DNA from: Candidatus Dependentiae bacterium
GTDB lineage: Bacteria > Babelota > Babeliae > Babelales > Vermiphilaceae
Reading direction: 5' to 3'
Assembly: GCA_040878395.1 (NCBI GenBank)
Contig: JBBDMI010000007.1
Location: forward strand, 1 to 64,000
Length of the DNA: 64,000 nucleotides
Shown: in pieces, positions 1 to 9,537 of the stretch
How positions within the stretch are numbered: the stretch's first letter is position 1
Layout of the letters: each line of letters starts with the position of its first letter
Translations under genes and position numbers: made by a program
The notes under the pieces: model-generated
Told to the model about the DNA's origin: nothing
The model's input: the letters and a program-made list of their open reading frames with translations, nothing else
Databases searched by the model: none

Positions 1-75
1 ACCGTTGGTTATTCAACCGTTGGTTATTCAACCGTTGGTTATTCAACCGTTGGTTGTTCAACCGCTGATTGTTCA
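1..75. repeat. 15-bp tandem repeat array
   Basis: Five consecutive 15-bp units (accgttggttattca, with the last two carrying substitutions) start at the window edge, followed by one more degenerate unit to about 90. On the minus strand the unit encodes the pentapeptide VEQPT in the tail of the FabD-like gene. In the units at 1-45 one C-to-T change turns the Gln codon into TAA, so the gene stops inside the array. The array may continue to the left of the window. Confidence 0.9.
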
Positions 76-1025
76 ACTTCCGACTGTTTACCCTGTTGTT
101 TTTGATCTTCAATAAACTGCTTTAATAATTCAATATCACTTAACTTTTGTATAGCCATTATTTTTTTGTTTGGATATAACTGCTTTGCCATATCAACTAA
201 CATAGTTCCCGGCCCTACCGAAAGCAATAGATCACATGTATGCAATTCTCGTAATGAGGCAAGCCAATTTGATGGTTTAACTGATTGATGAATAACTTCA
301 TGTTTTAATGAGATACCTGAATTTACCGATTGAGCTGAAATATTTGAAATAAGCGGAATCTCAATATCTTTAAAATCAACTTTTTCTAAATAGATTTTAA
401 ATTGATCAATTGCTGATTGCATTACAGGAGTATACAAACCAAACTCGATAGCAATATCCTCAACTTTAACTCCGGGCATTTTTTTTGCATATTGCATGCA
501 AGCAAACACAGCATCCTCAGGACCTGAAATAATATGTTGATTTGGCATTTCATATACAGCAATAGAAACAGCATCTTGCGCTACTTGTTTGAGTAATAAT
601 TGCAATTCGTCAGTTGAACAACCTTTAATGCGCGCCATCGCTACCGATTGTTGCTCAAAAAGTTGTTGTGCATATAATGAAAATTTCATCAGCACATAAA
701 GGCCATCGGCAAATGTCAGTCCTTTTGCAGCATGCATAGCAGCAAACTGTCCCACATTATAACCGGCAACTACATCAGGTTTGATACCGACATCAGCTAA
801 TACTGCATAAAGCGATGAACTGACTAAAAACAATGATGTATATGCATGATGCATTTTTGAAAGTTCAACATCAGATGATGCAAAACATAACTTGATGTAA
901 TTGATATCAACACAATGAGATGCTTGTTCAAAATATTCTTGCATGACACGAGATTCGTCATAAATATCTTTTGCCATGCCAACATATTGGCTACCATAGC
1001 CTGGAAAAATCATCCCTATTTTCAT
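39..1025 (-). CDS. FabD-like (malonyl-CoA:ACP transacylase fold) protein lacking catalytic residues
   Basis: The protein follows the FabD / acyltransferase family from an N-terminal GYGSQ (usual GQGSQ) through the nucleophile-elbow region, about 328 residues. The catalytic motif GHSxGE reads GYNVGQ, so the active serine is Asn90. The usual catalytic His is Tyr198 in GLYTPVM, and the malonyl-binding Arg appears replaced by Ser near 115. All three losses argue against normal transacylase activity, so it is probably a pseudoenzyme or has a new role. I place the start at 1025 because GAGGGA precedes that ATG and MKIG matches the family start; an ATG at 1055 overlapping the gltX stop has no ribosome site. 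The C-terminus is a repeat-encoded VEQ tail. No other fatty-acid gene is nearby. Confidence 0.75.
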   Translation of the reverse strand: MKIGMIFPGYGSQYVGMAKDIYDESRVMQEYFEQASHCVDINYIKLCFASSDVELSKMHHAYTSLFLVSSSLYAVLADVGIKPDVVAGYNVGQFAAMHAAKGLTFADGLYVLMKFSLYAQQLFEQQSVAMARIKGCSTDELQLLLKQVAQDAVSIAVYEMPNQHIISGPEDAVFACMQYAKKMPGVKVEDIAIEFGLYTPVMQSAIDQFKIYLEKVDFKDIEIPLISNISAQSVNSGISLKHEVIHQSVKPSNWLASLRELHTCDLLLSVGPGTMLVDMAKQLYPNKKIMAIQKLSDIELLKQFIEDQKQQGKQSEVEQSAVEQPTVE

Positions 1026-1051
1026 GATTCCCTCACATTCGGAGTCAATTA

Positions 1052-2473
1052 TCATGCACGCTGATTTAAAAATGAAACAAACTGTTTTAATCGTGCCAGT
1101 GACTCAGATTTGCCCAATAATGCTAACAGTTCAAACACACTTGGACTCGAACTTCCACCTACTAATGCAATTCTAATTGGTTGTGCAATAGTACCTAATT
1201 TTTTGTTCTCTTTTTTTGCATACCCTACAATCTGTTCTTTTATTGATGCAAGGTTAAATGCTTCTGCAGCTTCAAGTAATTTTATTATCATTGTTACATC
1301 ATCAGCCGTATGCTCATTTGTCCATTTTGCACACGCAGCTTGATCATATTCAGTTGGCGCATGGTGCACATCAATAATTGCATCTGCAAGCTCAACAACT
1401 GTTTTTACACGCTCTTTATATAAAGCAATAAATGCACATAACTCTTGATCATTACTGCCAATAGTTTGTGCAAAATCAGGTTTGATTGTATGTATAATGT
1501 TTAATAATGCTTGATCTTCTGTATCACGTATATAAAGACCATTTAACCAATCAAGTTTTTCTTGATCAAATATTGCTCCTTTTTTGCCCACATTTTTCAA
1601 TTGAAACAGTTCAATTAATTGATCACGAGAAAAAACTTCTTGATCCCCATGAGCCCAACCCAAACGAACTAAATAATTTAATAATGCATCAGGTAAATAA
1701 CCCTGTTCTTTATAATCCATAACTGACGTTGCAGCATCACGCTTACTCAAGCGATTACCACTTTTGCCTAAAATTAACGGTAGATGTGCAAAAGTTGGTT
1801 GTTCTGCTCCCAAAGCTTCATACAATAATATTTGCTTTGGTGTATTTGGAATATGATCTTCACCACGTATAACATGCGTAATGCGTTGATGAATGTCATC
1901 AGCAACCACAACAAAGTTATACATCGGGCGACTATCTGAACGTGCAATTACAAAATCATCAAGCTGTTCAATAGCAAAACATACGTTGCCACGAATTGCA
2001 TCATCAAAGCATATCTCTTTGCGATCTAATGGTAACTTAAAACGCACCACATACGGTTTGTCTTGATTTTGCTCTTGATCACGACACACGCTATATGCTT
2101 TTGCAAAATCTGCTGTGCCATGTTTTTGTTTGTATAATTCAAAGAACTCATCTTGAGTATAGAAATCTTTATATGCTTTACCTTGCGCAAGCAACTGTTC
2201 AATCAACTTTGTATGTTCAGGAAAACGATCTGATTGCAATACAATCGGTTCATCAGCTTTGATATCAACCCATGCAAGAGCATCTGCAATCGCATCAGTA
2301 TATTCTTGTTTTGAACGTTCAATATCAGTATCTTCGATACGCACTAAAAATTGCCCACCATGATGGCGTGCAAATAACCAATTGAATAAAGCGGTTCGAA
2401 AACTACCAATATGCAAGTAACCTGTTGGAGAAGGTGCAAATCGAACACGAACCATCTGTTTTGCTTTTTTCAT
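1052..2473 (-). CDS. gltX: Glutamyl-tRNA synthetase
   Basis: Charges tRNA-Glu with glutamate in the cytoplasm. It is a class I synthetase with the HIGH-type motif HIGS at residues 21-24 after RFAPSPTGY, and the KMSKS-type motif LSKRD near residue 245. The 473-residue length is normal for bacterial GltX, and the C-terminal helical anticodon-binding region is complete. The start ATG lacks a clear Shine-Dalgarno; an alternative ATG six codons inside (MVRVRFAPSPTG) is equally close to the family start. The FabD-like gene follows closely on the same strand, so the two are probably co-transcribed. Whether it also charges tRNA-Gln (non-discriminating, with GatCAB) cannot be judged here. Confidence 0.97.
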   Translation of the reverse strand: MKKAKQMVRVRFAPSPTGYLHIGSFRTALFNWLFARHHGGQFLVRIEDTDIERSKQEYTDAIADALAWVDIKADEPIVLQSDRFPEHTKLIEQLLAQGKAYKDFYTQDEFFELYKQKHGTADFAKAYSVCRDQEQNQDKPYVVRFKLPLDRKEICFDDAIRGNVCFAIEQLDDFVIARSDSRPMYNFVVVADDIHQRITHVIRGEDHIPNTPKQILLYEALGAEQPTFAHLPLILGKSGNRLSKRDAATSVMDYKEQGYLPDALLNYLVRLGWAHGDQEVFSRDQLIELFQLKNVGKKGAIFDQEKLDWLNGLYIRDTEDQALLNIIHTIKPDFAQTIGSNDQELCAFIALYKERVKTVVELADAIIDVHHAPTEYDQAACAKWTNEHTADDVTMIIKLLEAAEAFNLASIKEQIVGYAKKENKKLGTIAQPIRIALVGGSSSPSVFELLALLGKSESLARLKQFVSFLNQRA

Positions 2474-2554
2474 ATATCAATTCTTTTATTACAAAACAAT
2501 CGCCCTTGCATACTTATTGATGCAAAGACGAATGCTTTAATTTTTTTGCTTAAA

Positions 2555-3205
2555 TTATACTGTTGCAACTTTTTGCTCTGCTAACTCAATCCAAGGTGAA
2601 TCGGAAAATTCAGCTTTTTGAGCAATCAGCTTTTGCCATGTTTCTTTTGCTTTACCAAAATTGTTATCTGCAAAATAATAATCACCAACATGATACAATG
2701 CTGCATCACGATATGTATTATGTTCATCTTGAGCTAATAATTGTAATTGCTCAAACCCTTGCATTCTTTCATCTTTGTTTGTCGCATCTAATTGCATCAA
2801 ATTTTTGGTCAACATAAAGTAATTTTTATAAGGAGATGCAGCATCAAGCATTTCGATAGCTTGTTGCATATGTGTGGTAGCTTCTTCTATTTTCTGTTGA
2901 CGCGCCAACGCCTGCGCTTGCATCACCAAGAAAAATGGTTGTAATGAGGATCCTGATGCTTGATCAAATCCTAAATCATTCATTAAATGTATTTCAGACC
3001 ACAGTGGTTGCACACTGTTTGTTGCTGTTTGATATTCTTGTAAACACTCACCTAAAATCTGTTGCGCTTTCTTTCCTCGATACACTGAATACCATTGATA
3101 AGAAAACCAACCTATAGTCGATAATGTCAAAAAACCTAACCCAATGATCATGGCTTTTGTTTTAGGATCTTGCACAGATGTAATCATTTTTTTTGCCTGT
3201 ATCAT
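2555..3205 (-). CDS. Membrane-anchored TPR protein, YfgM-like
   Basis: A short cytoplasmic N-terminus is followed by one membrane helix (AMIIGLGFLTLSTIGWFSY). A helical region with TPR character comes next, such as AALYHVGDYYFADNNFGKAKETW near the end. This layout matches the YfgM / TPR_21 family, periplasmic partners of the SecYEG translocon, but the assignment rests on architecture and weak motif similarity. I prefer the start at 3205 because GGAG lies seven bases upstream; an in-frame ATG at 3268 would add 21 residues (MALRFVIKK...) with a poor ribosome site. It sits between rpmF and gltX on the same strand. Confidence 0.6.
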   Translation of the reverse strand: MIQAKKMITSVQDPKTKAMIIGLGFLTLSTIGWFSYQWYSVYRGKKAQQILGECLQEYQTATNSVQPLWSEIHLMNDLGFDQASGSSLQPFFLVMQAQALARQQKIEEATTHMQQAIEMLDAASPYKNYFMLTKNLMQLDATNKDERMQGFEQLQLLAQDEHNTYRDAALYHVGDYYFADNNFGKAKETWQKLIAQKAEFSDSPWIELAEQKVATV

Positions 3206-3344
3206 AGACCAACTCCATGTATATTTATTACCACCATCCAATTTTTTAATAACAAATCTTAATGCCATTTATCATACCAATAAAACAATACGAATTCCGG
3301 CAAATATAAAAACAAAAAAAAGCAAACCTCCATTAAAATTTGCT

Positions 3345-3611
3345 TTACTTCGCTTCTTTTTGTTGCGTTTCAGCTTTTTTTGCTTCTAACGCTTCTTTTG
3401 CTTTACGTGTTTCACCACGTTTTTCAGCACGATCAGTTTTAGTAACTAAAACTTTTCTACCTTTATAATACCCACACTCTTTGCAAAGCTGATGAGCAGG
3501 CATAGGATGTTCACATTGCTGACAACGAGCAATAGCTTTAACTTTTAATCCCCAATTTGCAAACCTTTTATCACGGCGAGGTCTACTTCGCTTCCGTTTT
3601 GGTACTGGCAT
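3345..3611 (-). CDS. rpmF: 50S ribosomal protein L32 with C-terminal extension
   Basis: Structural protein of the large ribosomal subunit. It begins MPVPKRKRSRPRRDKR as L32 does, followed by the zinc-ribbon pairs CQQC (residues 34-37) and CKEC (44-47) and the closing GYYKGRKVL. L32 is usually about 55-65 residues; this one is 88. The last 30 residues are an additional Lys/Glu/Ala-rich tail that looks helical. A good ribosome site (GGAG, eight bases ahead) supports the start. In many bacteria rpmF precedes fatty-acid genes, but here a YfgM-like gene follows. Confidence 0.95.
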   Translation of the reverse strand: MPVPKRKRSRPRRDKRFANWGLKVKAIARCQQCEHPMPAHQLCKECGYYKGRKVLVTKTDRAEKRGETRKAKEALEAKKAETQQKEAK

Positions 3612-3778
3612 GACTTATTCTCCAGGAGTTTCCAATACAAATAGAATTTTTATCAACACTTTTAACCTATAACACACTCAATAGTGTATAAATATAGTTA
3701 TTTTAATAACTCTTTTACTATACAGTATTTCTTTAAAATTGCAAAAAACAAAATCGTTAAATACCTGCACAAACAAGG

Positions 3779-4906
3779 TTATTTCAGTTGCCATAAACCA
3801 ACCGCATTTTGCATCACTTTTCCTGATAATTGCAAATCAAATAGATAATTATTAAGTTGATCTATATCAATATCAATATGGACAAGCAGATCATCTGCGC
3901 AAAGCGGTTCACGAGCACAATGAAATAAAATCTTTTCATCTATAGTTGTTGCAGCCTGTAATACCGGTTTCACTTTTGTTTGTTTTGTTTGAGCAACTTT
4001 TTTTAGCGAAACAAGTGGCAGAGATTGTTGCACCTCGGTCTCTCCAAGTTCACGCATCAAATCATCAACCGAAAGCATTGGCGTCGCACCTTCTTTTATT
4101 AATGCATGACATCCGGCAGAAAGTGGATCAAAAATAGAACCGGGCACCGCAAATACAGATTTTCCTTGCTGTAATGCATATTCTGCTGTAATTAATGCGC
4201 CACTTTTTTGCGCAGCTTGCACCACCAAACATGCCTCTGACATACCGGAAATAATACGATTTCGTGCAGGAAAATGTCCCGGATGAGCCGTTTTTTGTAA
4301 TGCAAATGGACTCACAACTGAACCTCCACAATCTATAATTTCTTGGAATAATCGTGTATTTGATCGTGGATAAAGATGCAACAAACCGGATCCCAAAATA
4401 GCAACCGTGTTTCCTGCACAAGCAACAGTCTGTTTATGTGCTATGGTATCTGCACCAATTGCACCACCACTGATTATATTCCACCCTTTTTGTACTAAAG
4501 TAGACACACATGCATCGATCACCTGTTGGCCATAATAATTCGCTTTGCGTGAACCGATAATAGCGATATTTTTCTCAAAACGATTAAGTGGTGTTCCCCG
4601 ATAATACAGAACTGATGGCGGACCATTAATATGTTTGAGCAACTCAGGATAATCTTCATCAATTACAGATGTCCACTCAACGCAATGCTTTTGCATGAGT
4701 TGAACTTCTTGCTCAAGTATTTCAATACCTTTAAGCCCATGGACTATCTTTGATGCAAGCTCAAGATTTATCCCACATTTAACTGCCATTTCTTGCACAC
4801 CGAATGCATAAAGATCTGCAAAATGATCACTTTGCAATAATCGAGTAATAATCCCCGAACCAACCCCATCAATCAACGAGAGATGTAAAATAAGTAAACG
4901 TTGCAT
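3779..4906 (-). CDS. dprA: DNA processing protein DprA
   Basis: DprA loads RecA on incoming single-stranded DNA during natural transformation. The protein has an N-terminal helix-hairpin-helix-like region (to about 75). A Rossmann-type core follows, with GSRKANYYG, SGGAIGADTIAH, AILGSG and FPARNRIISG, then a C-terminal winged-helix segment (about 315-375, starting TTIDEKILFHC). Length 375 is normal. It lies alone between rpmF and the protease-like gene, on the same strand, with a terminator separating it from the latter. Its presence suggests capacity for DNA uptake or at least RecA loading; no com pilus genes are visible here. Confidence 0.93.
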   Translation of the reverse strand: MQRLLILHLSLIDGVGSGIITRLLQSDHFADLYAFGVQEMAVKCGINLELASKIVHGLKGIEILEQEVQLMQKHCVEWTSVIDEDYPELLKHINGPPSVLYYRGTPLNRFEKNIAIIGSRKANYYGQQVIDACVSTLVQKGWNIISGGAIGADTIAHKQTVACAGNTVAILGSGLLHLYPRSNTRLFQEIIDCGGSVVSPFALQKTAHPGHFPARNRIISGMSEACLVVQAAQKSGALITAEYALQQGKSVFAVPGSIFDPLSAGCHALIKEGATPMLSVDDLMRELGETEVQQSLPLVSLKKVAQTKQTKVKPVLQAATTIDEKILFHCAREPLCADDLLVHIDIDIDQLNNYLFDLQLSGKVMQNAVGLWQLK

Positions 4907-4936
4907 AGAAATATCTTTTTTATAACATTAAACATG

Positions 4937-4964
4937 AAAAAGGGCCGTATATACAGCCCTTTTT
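4937..4964 (-). terminator. Hairpin terminator after the protease-like gene
   Basis: Inverted repeat AAAAAGGGC / GCCCTTTTT with a loop of about ten bases. On the minus strand the stem ends in a T run, which fits a Rho-independent terminator for the gene ending at 5024. Confidence 0.85.
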
Positions 4965-5023
4965 GTTTTCATTGTAATCTTAAACTGTCGATTGGTCCAG
5001 TAATTATAGGCAATCCACATGTA

Positions 5024-6388
5024 TCAATCTAACAAACTCAACACTTGAGCAATCCTTACACCAAGCTCATTATTTGCATATGTATTAATGCGATTAAGCA
5101 TGCGCTTTATGTGACCGGCATATTTTGTTTGAAACGTCCAAGAATGAATTAAATTTTTATCCTTTGCTACAGTAACTATTGTTTCAATTTTTTCCAATGC
5201 AGTTTCATACACAACAAGCCCATCCTCATAACAACGTATTTGAGCAGTTTTAAAATCATTTTCAACATCTGCAATCAATTGAAGTTCTTGATGTGGAATA
5301 ACCAAGAAAAGCTGTAATTTGTGCACCAATGGCCCTTGAGTATTGCGAACATTTAATGAGTCCATTACAAACAGTTCAATACCATGCTCACCACTTCTTG
5401 CAACAACAGAAATCCAATGCCCTTGCCTTCCTCGAAGAGTACCGCTCCCAGTTTCATAATTACTCATATTACCGAGCAAAAAAACATGGCAATAATTTTC
5501 TTCCGATTGCAACCGTTGCGCTACTAATGGAAAATGCTCATCCAATTCGGGACCAAACTCCATTACATTTGGAATAATGGTATAATTTTCAACATTCATT
5601 TGTAAAAGCGTTTCCATTACATTGTTTATTGCAAATTCATTAAGATTTTCATACCTAGCATCATAATGATCAGGATCTACATTTAACCTTAAATATTCTT
5701 TACAACTGTTAATTTCAGGACCTTTCTTAAGCAGATCGAATACATTCGCATCTCTATAATCGGCACTGTTTGTATAATTTTGATACAGCGTAACGCCATT
5801 GAATGCTGCATGCATTGCACAAGTTGACCCGCCCTGTCTTTTTACTAAAGAACTGCGATCCTGTATTAAGTTGTCAGGTGATCTAAAAGCCGAATCTGCT
5901 TTTCTATAAAACTCATAGTTCATGCGACAATATAAAATAATACCATCAAGCACAGCTTGATCTATCTCACTTTCATCCTGTTCATTCAACATCGTCTTTA
6001 CTTTGCATATCAAGAAATCAATATCTTTAGAATTGCTTATAGATTGAAAAAGGATATTTCTCACATATGTAGAAACATCTGAATATTTTATTTTAGGAGT
6101 TTCCTTAACTTGCCTATTGTCATGACTCGACGCTTGCGATACATCAGAATTAGCCTGTATATTTCCTGAAGATCTTTGACGAATAAAAGCGTATAATCCA
6201 ACTGATGCTAATGCTGCAATTGCATAGACTTTTGGATCTTTTAGATAAGGCAATACTACCTCTTTAACCTCATTAAATGACCAATTTTTAAACCAATCAC
6301 TCCAACCTGCATGTCCTATTGCAGGCTGTACAAGCAGACTAAGCATAACAATGGTTAAAACATATTTTTTTAAATAAAGCTGTTTCAT
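5024..6388 (-). CDS. Exported candidate papain-fold cysteine protease
   Basis: Not assigned to a named family. The protein has a signal peptide (residues 1-26, ending near IGHAG), a second hydrophobic stretch (about 54-68, VYAIAALASVGLYAFI) and a 380-residue globular part. Two motifs stand out: GGSTCAMHA with Cys190, and GHWISVV with His324, followed by VMDSLN with Asp343 and Asn346. The Cys...His...Asp/Asn order, with a helix after the Cys and a strand after the His, is that of papain-like peptidases and deubiquitinase-type folds. A catalytic role is therefore plausible but unproven. A strong GGAGG site precedes the start. It could be an exported or host-directed enzyme. Confidence 0.55.
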   Translation of the reverse strand: MKQLYLKKYVLTIVMLSLLVQPAIGHAGWSDWFKNWSFNEVKEVVLPYLKDPKVYAIAALASVGLYAFIRQRSSGNIQANSDVSQASSHDNRQVKETPKIKYSDVSTYVRNILFQSISNSKDIDFLICKVKTMLNEQDESEIDQAVLDGIILYCRMNYEFYRKADSAFRSPDNLIQDRSSLVKRQGGSTCAMHAAFNGVTLYQNYTNSADYRDANVFDLLKKGPEINSCKEYLRLNVDPDHYDARYENLNEFAINNVMETLLQMNVENYTIIPNVMEFGPELDEHFPLVAQRLQSEENYCHVFLLGNMSNYETGSGTLRGRQGHWISVVARSGEHGIELFVMDSLNVRNTQGPLVHKLQLFLVIPHQELQLIADVENDFKTAQIRCYEDGLVVYETALEKIETIVTVAKDKNLIHSWTFQTKYAGHIKRMLNRINTYANNELGVRIAQVLSLLD

Positions 6389-6484
6389 GATTAAACCTCC
6401 ATAAAACCGTAATAGTATAAATTATAACATAATATACATATATTTCAACTAGCAATTAAAGGAGGGGTTGCTGTCATTTCTAAT

Positions 6485-6521
6485 GAAAAAGAGCGCCTCC
6501 ACAATAGAGGCGCTCTTTTTC
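6485..6521 (-). terminator. gyrA terminator
   Basis: A long perfect stem (GAAAAAGAGCGCCTC / GAGGCGCTCTTTTTC, seven-base loop) lies just downstream of gyrA. A T run follows on both strands, so it could act bidirectionally. Confidence 0.9.
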
Positions 6522-6547
6522 ATTCACTTTTTCTATATTATTTCTTA

Positions 6548-9364
6548 TTAAAACAAACCTTGTTGCTGATCATTGCCATCATTGAACTCAATGTGCATTT
6601 CGTCATGCTCAGTTGCTTCAACGGTAACACCAGTGTTATTATCAGTCACCTTTATTGATTTATCAATTGCAACATCAACACTGTTTGTTTTCACTGATTG
6701 TGCCGGCATCACCTCAACCGATTCTGCCGGAACTTCAGGTGTTTCAATTTCAACTGACTGACCATCTACCGAATCGAGTTGAGCATCTAAAGACTCCAAT
6801 GTATCATCAGAGGTTGTCATGGCATCAGCTTGTACTTGTGATTCATCGTCAACTTGAGCAACTGTTCCAGATGCCGCTTCGGTTTGATTTTCTCCCGAGC
6901 CACCATCATTTAGATTGCCTACATCATCCGATTCTTCAAATGCAACTACTGCTGCTAATGTTTGATCTTTTTCAAGTTTAATCAAACGCACACCTTTTGC
7001 TTGTCGACCCATGGTGCGAATTTCAGTTGGTGAAAGACGAATAATTTTACCCGCTTGATCAATAAGCAATACAGTTGATTTATCGGTTACCAATACAAGC
7101 CCAATCACTTCACCGTTTCGCTTGTTTGTAGGAATGGTACGCACACCAACACCGCCACGATGAGCAACACGGAAATCTTGAATTTTCACTCGTTTTCCAT
7201 AGCCACGCTCTGTTGCAAACAACAGATCACCACCATCGGAAATAACTTGCATACCAACAACAAAATCGTCACCCTTCAATCGAATACCAATAACACCCGA
7301 TGCTTGTCTTCCCATAGAACGAACTTCATCTTCTTTAAAACGAATTCCTTGCCCATGTGAGGTTGCCAATACAACGGAATCATTACCGGTACTTATTGCA
7401 CAAAAGACCAATTCATCATCTTCTCTTAAGGTAACTGCACGGATACCGGTTTGACGAATTTTTGCAAATGCCATAGCGTCGGTTCGTTTAATCAAACCTT
7501 TTTTGGTTGTCATGACAACTTGCTTATCTTTCATATCCGGAGTACAAAGTAGTTTTACCACTTTTTCACCCGGTTGCAATGGTAGTAAGTTCACAATTGC
7601 GCGACCTTTTGAAGTTCGCGAACCTTCAGGAACTTGGAATACCTGCAAGCTATACACACGCCCTAAGTTAGTAAAGAATAAGAGTTCATCATGTGAACGT
7701 GTAACATAAATATCTTGTACGACATCATCAGAATCACCCAATGCAGCCATACCCATCTTGCCTCTACCGCCACGATGTTGCACACCGTACGTTTCTAGCA
7801 ATACTCGTTTGATATAACCTTTCATAGTTAATGTAACGACAACATCTTCTTGAGGAATTAGGTCAGCTTCGGTAAGCAGATCCAATGCTCCCTCAATACG
7901 TGTTTTGCGCTCATCACCATATGTTTGTTTGATCTCTTCAAGTTCTTTTTGCACTTCAGCACGCAATACTGATTCATCTGCTAAAATGAGCTTCAGACGT
8001 GTAATGGTCACTTTAATTTCTTCTAATTCAGAACGAATTTTGTCTTGCTCTAAACCGGTTAAACGTTGCAAACGCATCTCAAGAATCGCTTTACCTTGAG
8101 CATCAGTTAATAAGAAACGCTTGTTCAATTTAGCAATCGCTTCATCAGCTGATGATGACTGCTTAATAGTTGCAACCACTTCATCAATATTATCAAGCGC
8201 AATAATGAAACCATTTAATAAATGCTCACGCGCTTCAGCTTTGCGCAATTCAAATAATGTACGACGATACACAACCTCTTTGCGATGAAAAAGGAAATGC
8301 TCCAATAATTGACGCAAATTAAAAATCATCGGTTTATTATCAAGCAAACCGAGCATCAACATAGAAATTGAAGTTTGGAACGAAGTATGTTTATATAATT
8401 GATTTAATACAACATGAGGATTTTCATTACGTTTAAGTTCAATAACCAAACGCATACCACGCTTATCCGATTCATCACGAATATTAGCAATGCCCTCAAT
8501 AATTTTATTACGAGCTAAATCAGCAATCTTTATAATTAAGTCTGCTTTATTAACCATATAAGGCAATTCTGATACAACAATACTTGTACCTTTTTTACCT
8601 TCTTCAATATTTACTACTGCACGCAGAGTAAGGCCTCCACGCCCGGTTCTATAAGCTTTCACAACTCCCGCACGTCCACAGATAATACCACCTGTTGGAA
8701 AATCAGGAGCAGGAACTATTTTAAACAGTTCATCTTCAGAAAGATCTGGATTTTCTAATAATGCTAATAACGCATTGGTAATTTCAGTTAAATTATGTGG
8801 TGGAATAGATGTCGCCATACCAACAGCAATACCGGTTGTACCATTTATTAATAAATTAGGTAATTTACTCGGTAACAAAGTTGGCTCTGTAGTACTTTCA
8901 TCAAAGTTAGCTACAAATGGCACCGTGTTTTTATCTAAATCAGTAAGAATCTCTTGAGCAATTTTTGCCATACGTACTTCAGTGTAACGCATCGCAGCAG
9001 CATTATCACCATCAACGGAACCCCAGTTTCCTTGGCCATCGAGTAACGGATAACGCTTTGAAAAATCTTGTACCATACCAACCATGGTATTATACACGGC
9101 TTGATCACCATGCGGGTGATATTTACCAAGAACGTCACCGACCACACGTACGGATTTACGATAAGGTTTATTATGATGCAATCCCATCTGATGCATTGCA
9201 TATAAAACACGTCGATGAACCGGTTTTAAACCATCACGAATATCAGGAATTGCACGACTGACAACTACGGACATTGCATAATCTAAAAACGAATCTTTTA
9301 ATTCATCTTCAATAAGTACAGGAACAACTCGTCCCTTTTTTACATTATTTTGATTGGGTTCCAT
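6548..9364 (-). CDS. gyrA: DNA gyrase subunit A
   Basis: Breakage-reunion subunit of gyrase, which introduces negative supercoils. The catalytic tyrosine is Tyr127 in AAAMRYTEVRM. The N-terminal winged-helix domain (DYAMSVVVSRAIPDIRDGLKPVHRR) is canonical. The C-terminal domain begins with the GyrA box QHRGGRG near 525 and contains the expected beta-pinwheel repeats. At 938 residues it exceeds the usual 810-880 because of a roughly 110-residue, acidic, low-complexity tail rich in Asp, Ser, Glu and Val from about 825. The start has GGA six bases ahead. gyrB is not in the window. Confidence 0.98.
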   Translation of the reverse strand: MEPNQNNVKKGRVVPVLIEDELKDSFLDYAMSVVVSRAIPDIRDGLKPVHRRVLYAMHQMGLHHNKPYRKSVRVVGDVLGKYHPHGDQAVYNTMVGMVQDFSKRYPLLDGQGNWGSVDGDNAAAMRYTEVRMAKIAQEILTDLDKNTVPFVANFDESTTEPTLLPSKLPNLLINGTTGIAVGMATSIPPHNLTEITNALLALLENPDLSEDELFKIVPAPDFPTGGIICGRAGVVKAYRTGRGGLTLRAVVNIEEGKKGTSIVVSELPYMVNKADLIIKIADLARNKIIEGIANIRDESDKRGMRLVIELKRNENPHVVLNQLYKHTSFQTSISMLMLGLLDNKPMIFNLRQLLEHFLFHRKEVVYRRTLFELRKAEAREHLLNGFIIALDNIDEVVATIKQSSSADEAIAKLNKRFLLTDAQGKAILEMRLQRLTGLEQDKIRSELEEIKVTITRLKLILADESVLRAEVQKELEEIKQTYGDERKTRIEGALDLLTEADLIPQEDVVVTLTMKGYIKRVLLETYGVQHRGGRGKMGMAALGDSDDVVQDIYVTRSHDELLFFTNLGRVYSLQVFQVPEGSRTSKGRAIVNLLPLQPGEKVVKLLCTPDMKDKQVVMTTKKGLIKRTDAMAFAKIRQTGIRAVTLREDDELVFCAISTGNDSVVLATSHGQGIRFKEDEVRSMGRQASGVIGIRLKGDDFVVGMQVISDGGDLLFATERGYGKRVKIQDFRVAHRGGVGVRTIPTNKRNGEVIGLVLVTDKSTVLLIDQAGKIIRLSPTEIRTMGRQAKGVRLIKLEKDQTLAAVVAFEESDDVGNLNDGGSGENQTEAASGTVAQVDDESQVQADAMTTSDDTLESLDAQLDSVDGQSVEIETPEVPAESVEVMPAQSVKTNSVDVAIDKSIKVTDNNTGVTVEATEHDEMHIEFNDGNDQQQGLF

Positions 9365-9419
9365 AAATTCCTATCCATCAATTAAGGCACGGTAACTTTT
9401 GCAAATTTTTATATAATTA

Positions 9420-9449
9420 TTTATATAATAAGGATACATTCATTGCCAA
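9420..9449 (-). promoter_or_regulatory. Candidate gyrA promoter
   Basis: On the minus strand TTGGCA (9444-9449) is followed 18 bases later by TATAAA (9420-9425), about 56 bases ahead of the gyrA start. It resembles a sigma-70 promoter by position and motif only. Confidence 0.45.
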
Positions 9450-9537
9450 AATAAACAAGTGATTGGATGAACGTCAAGATATGCATCACCTTATTTTGAT
9501 GTCATCTTTTTTAACATACAGATGCTTCAAAAAAAAC

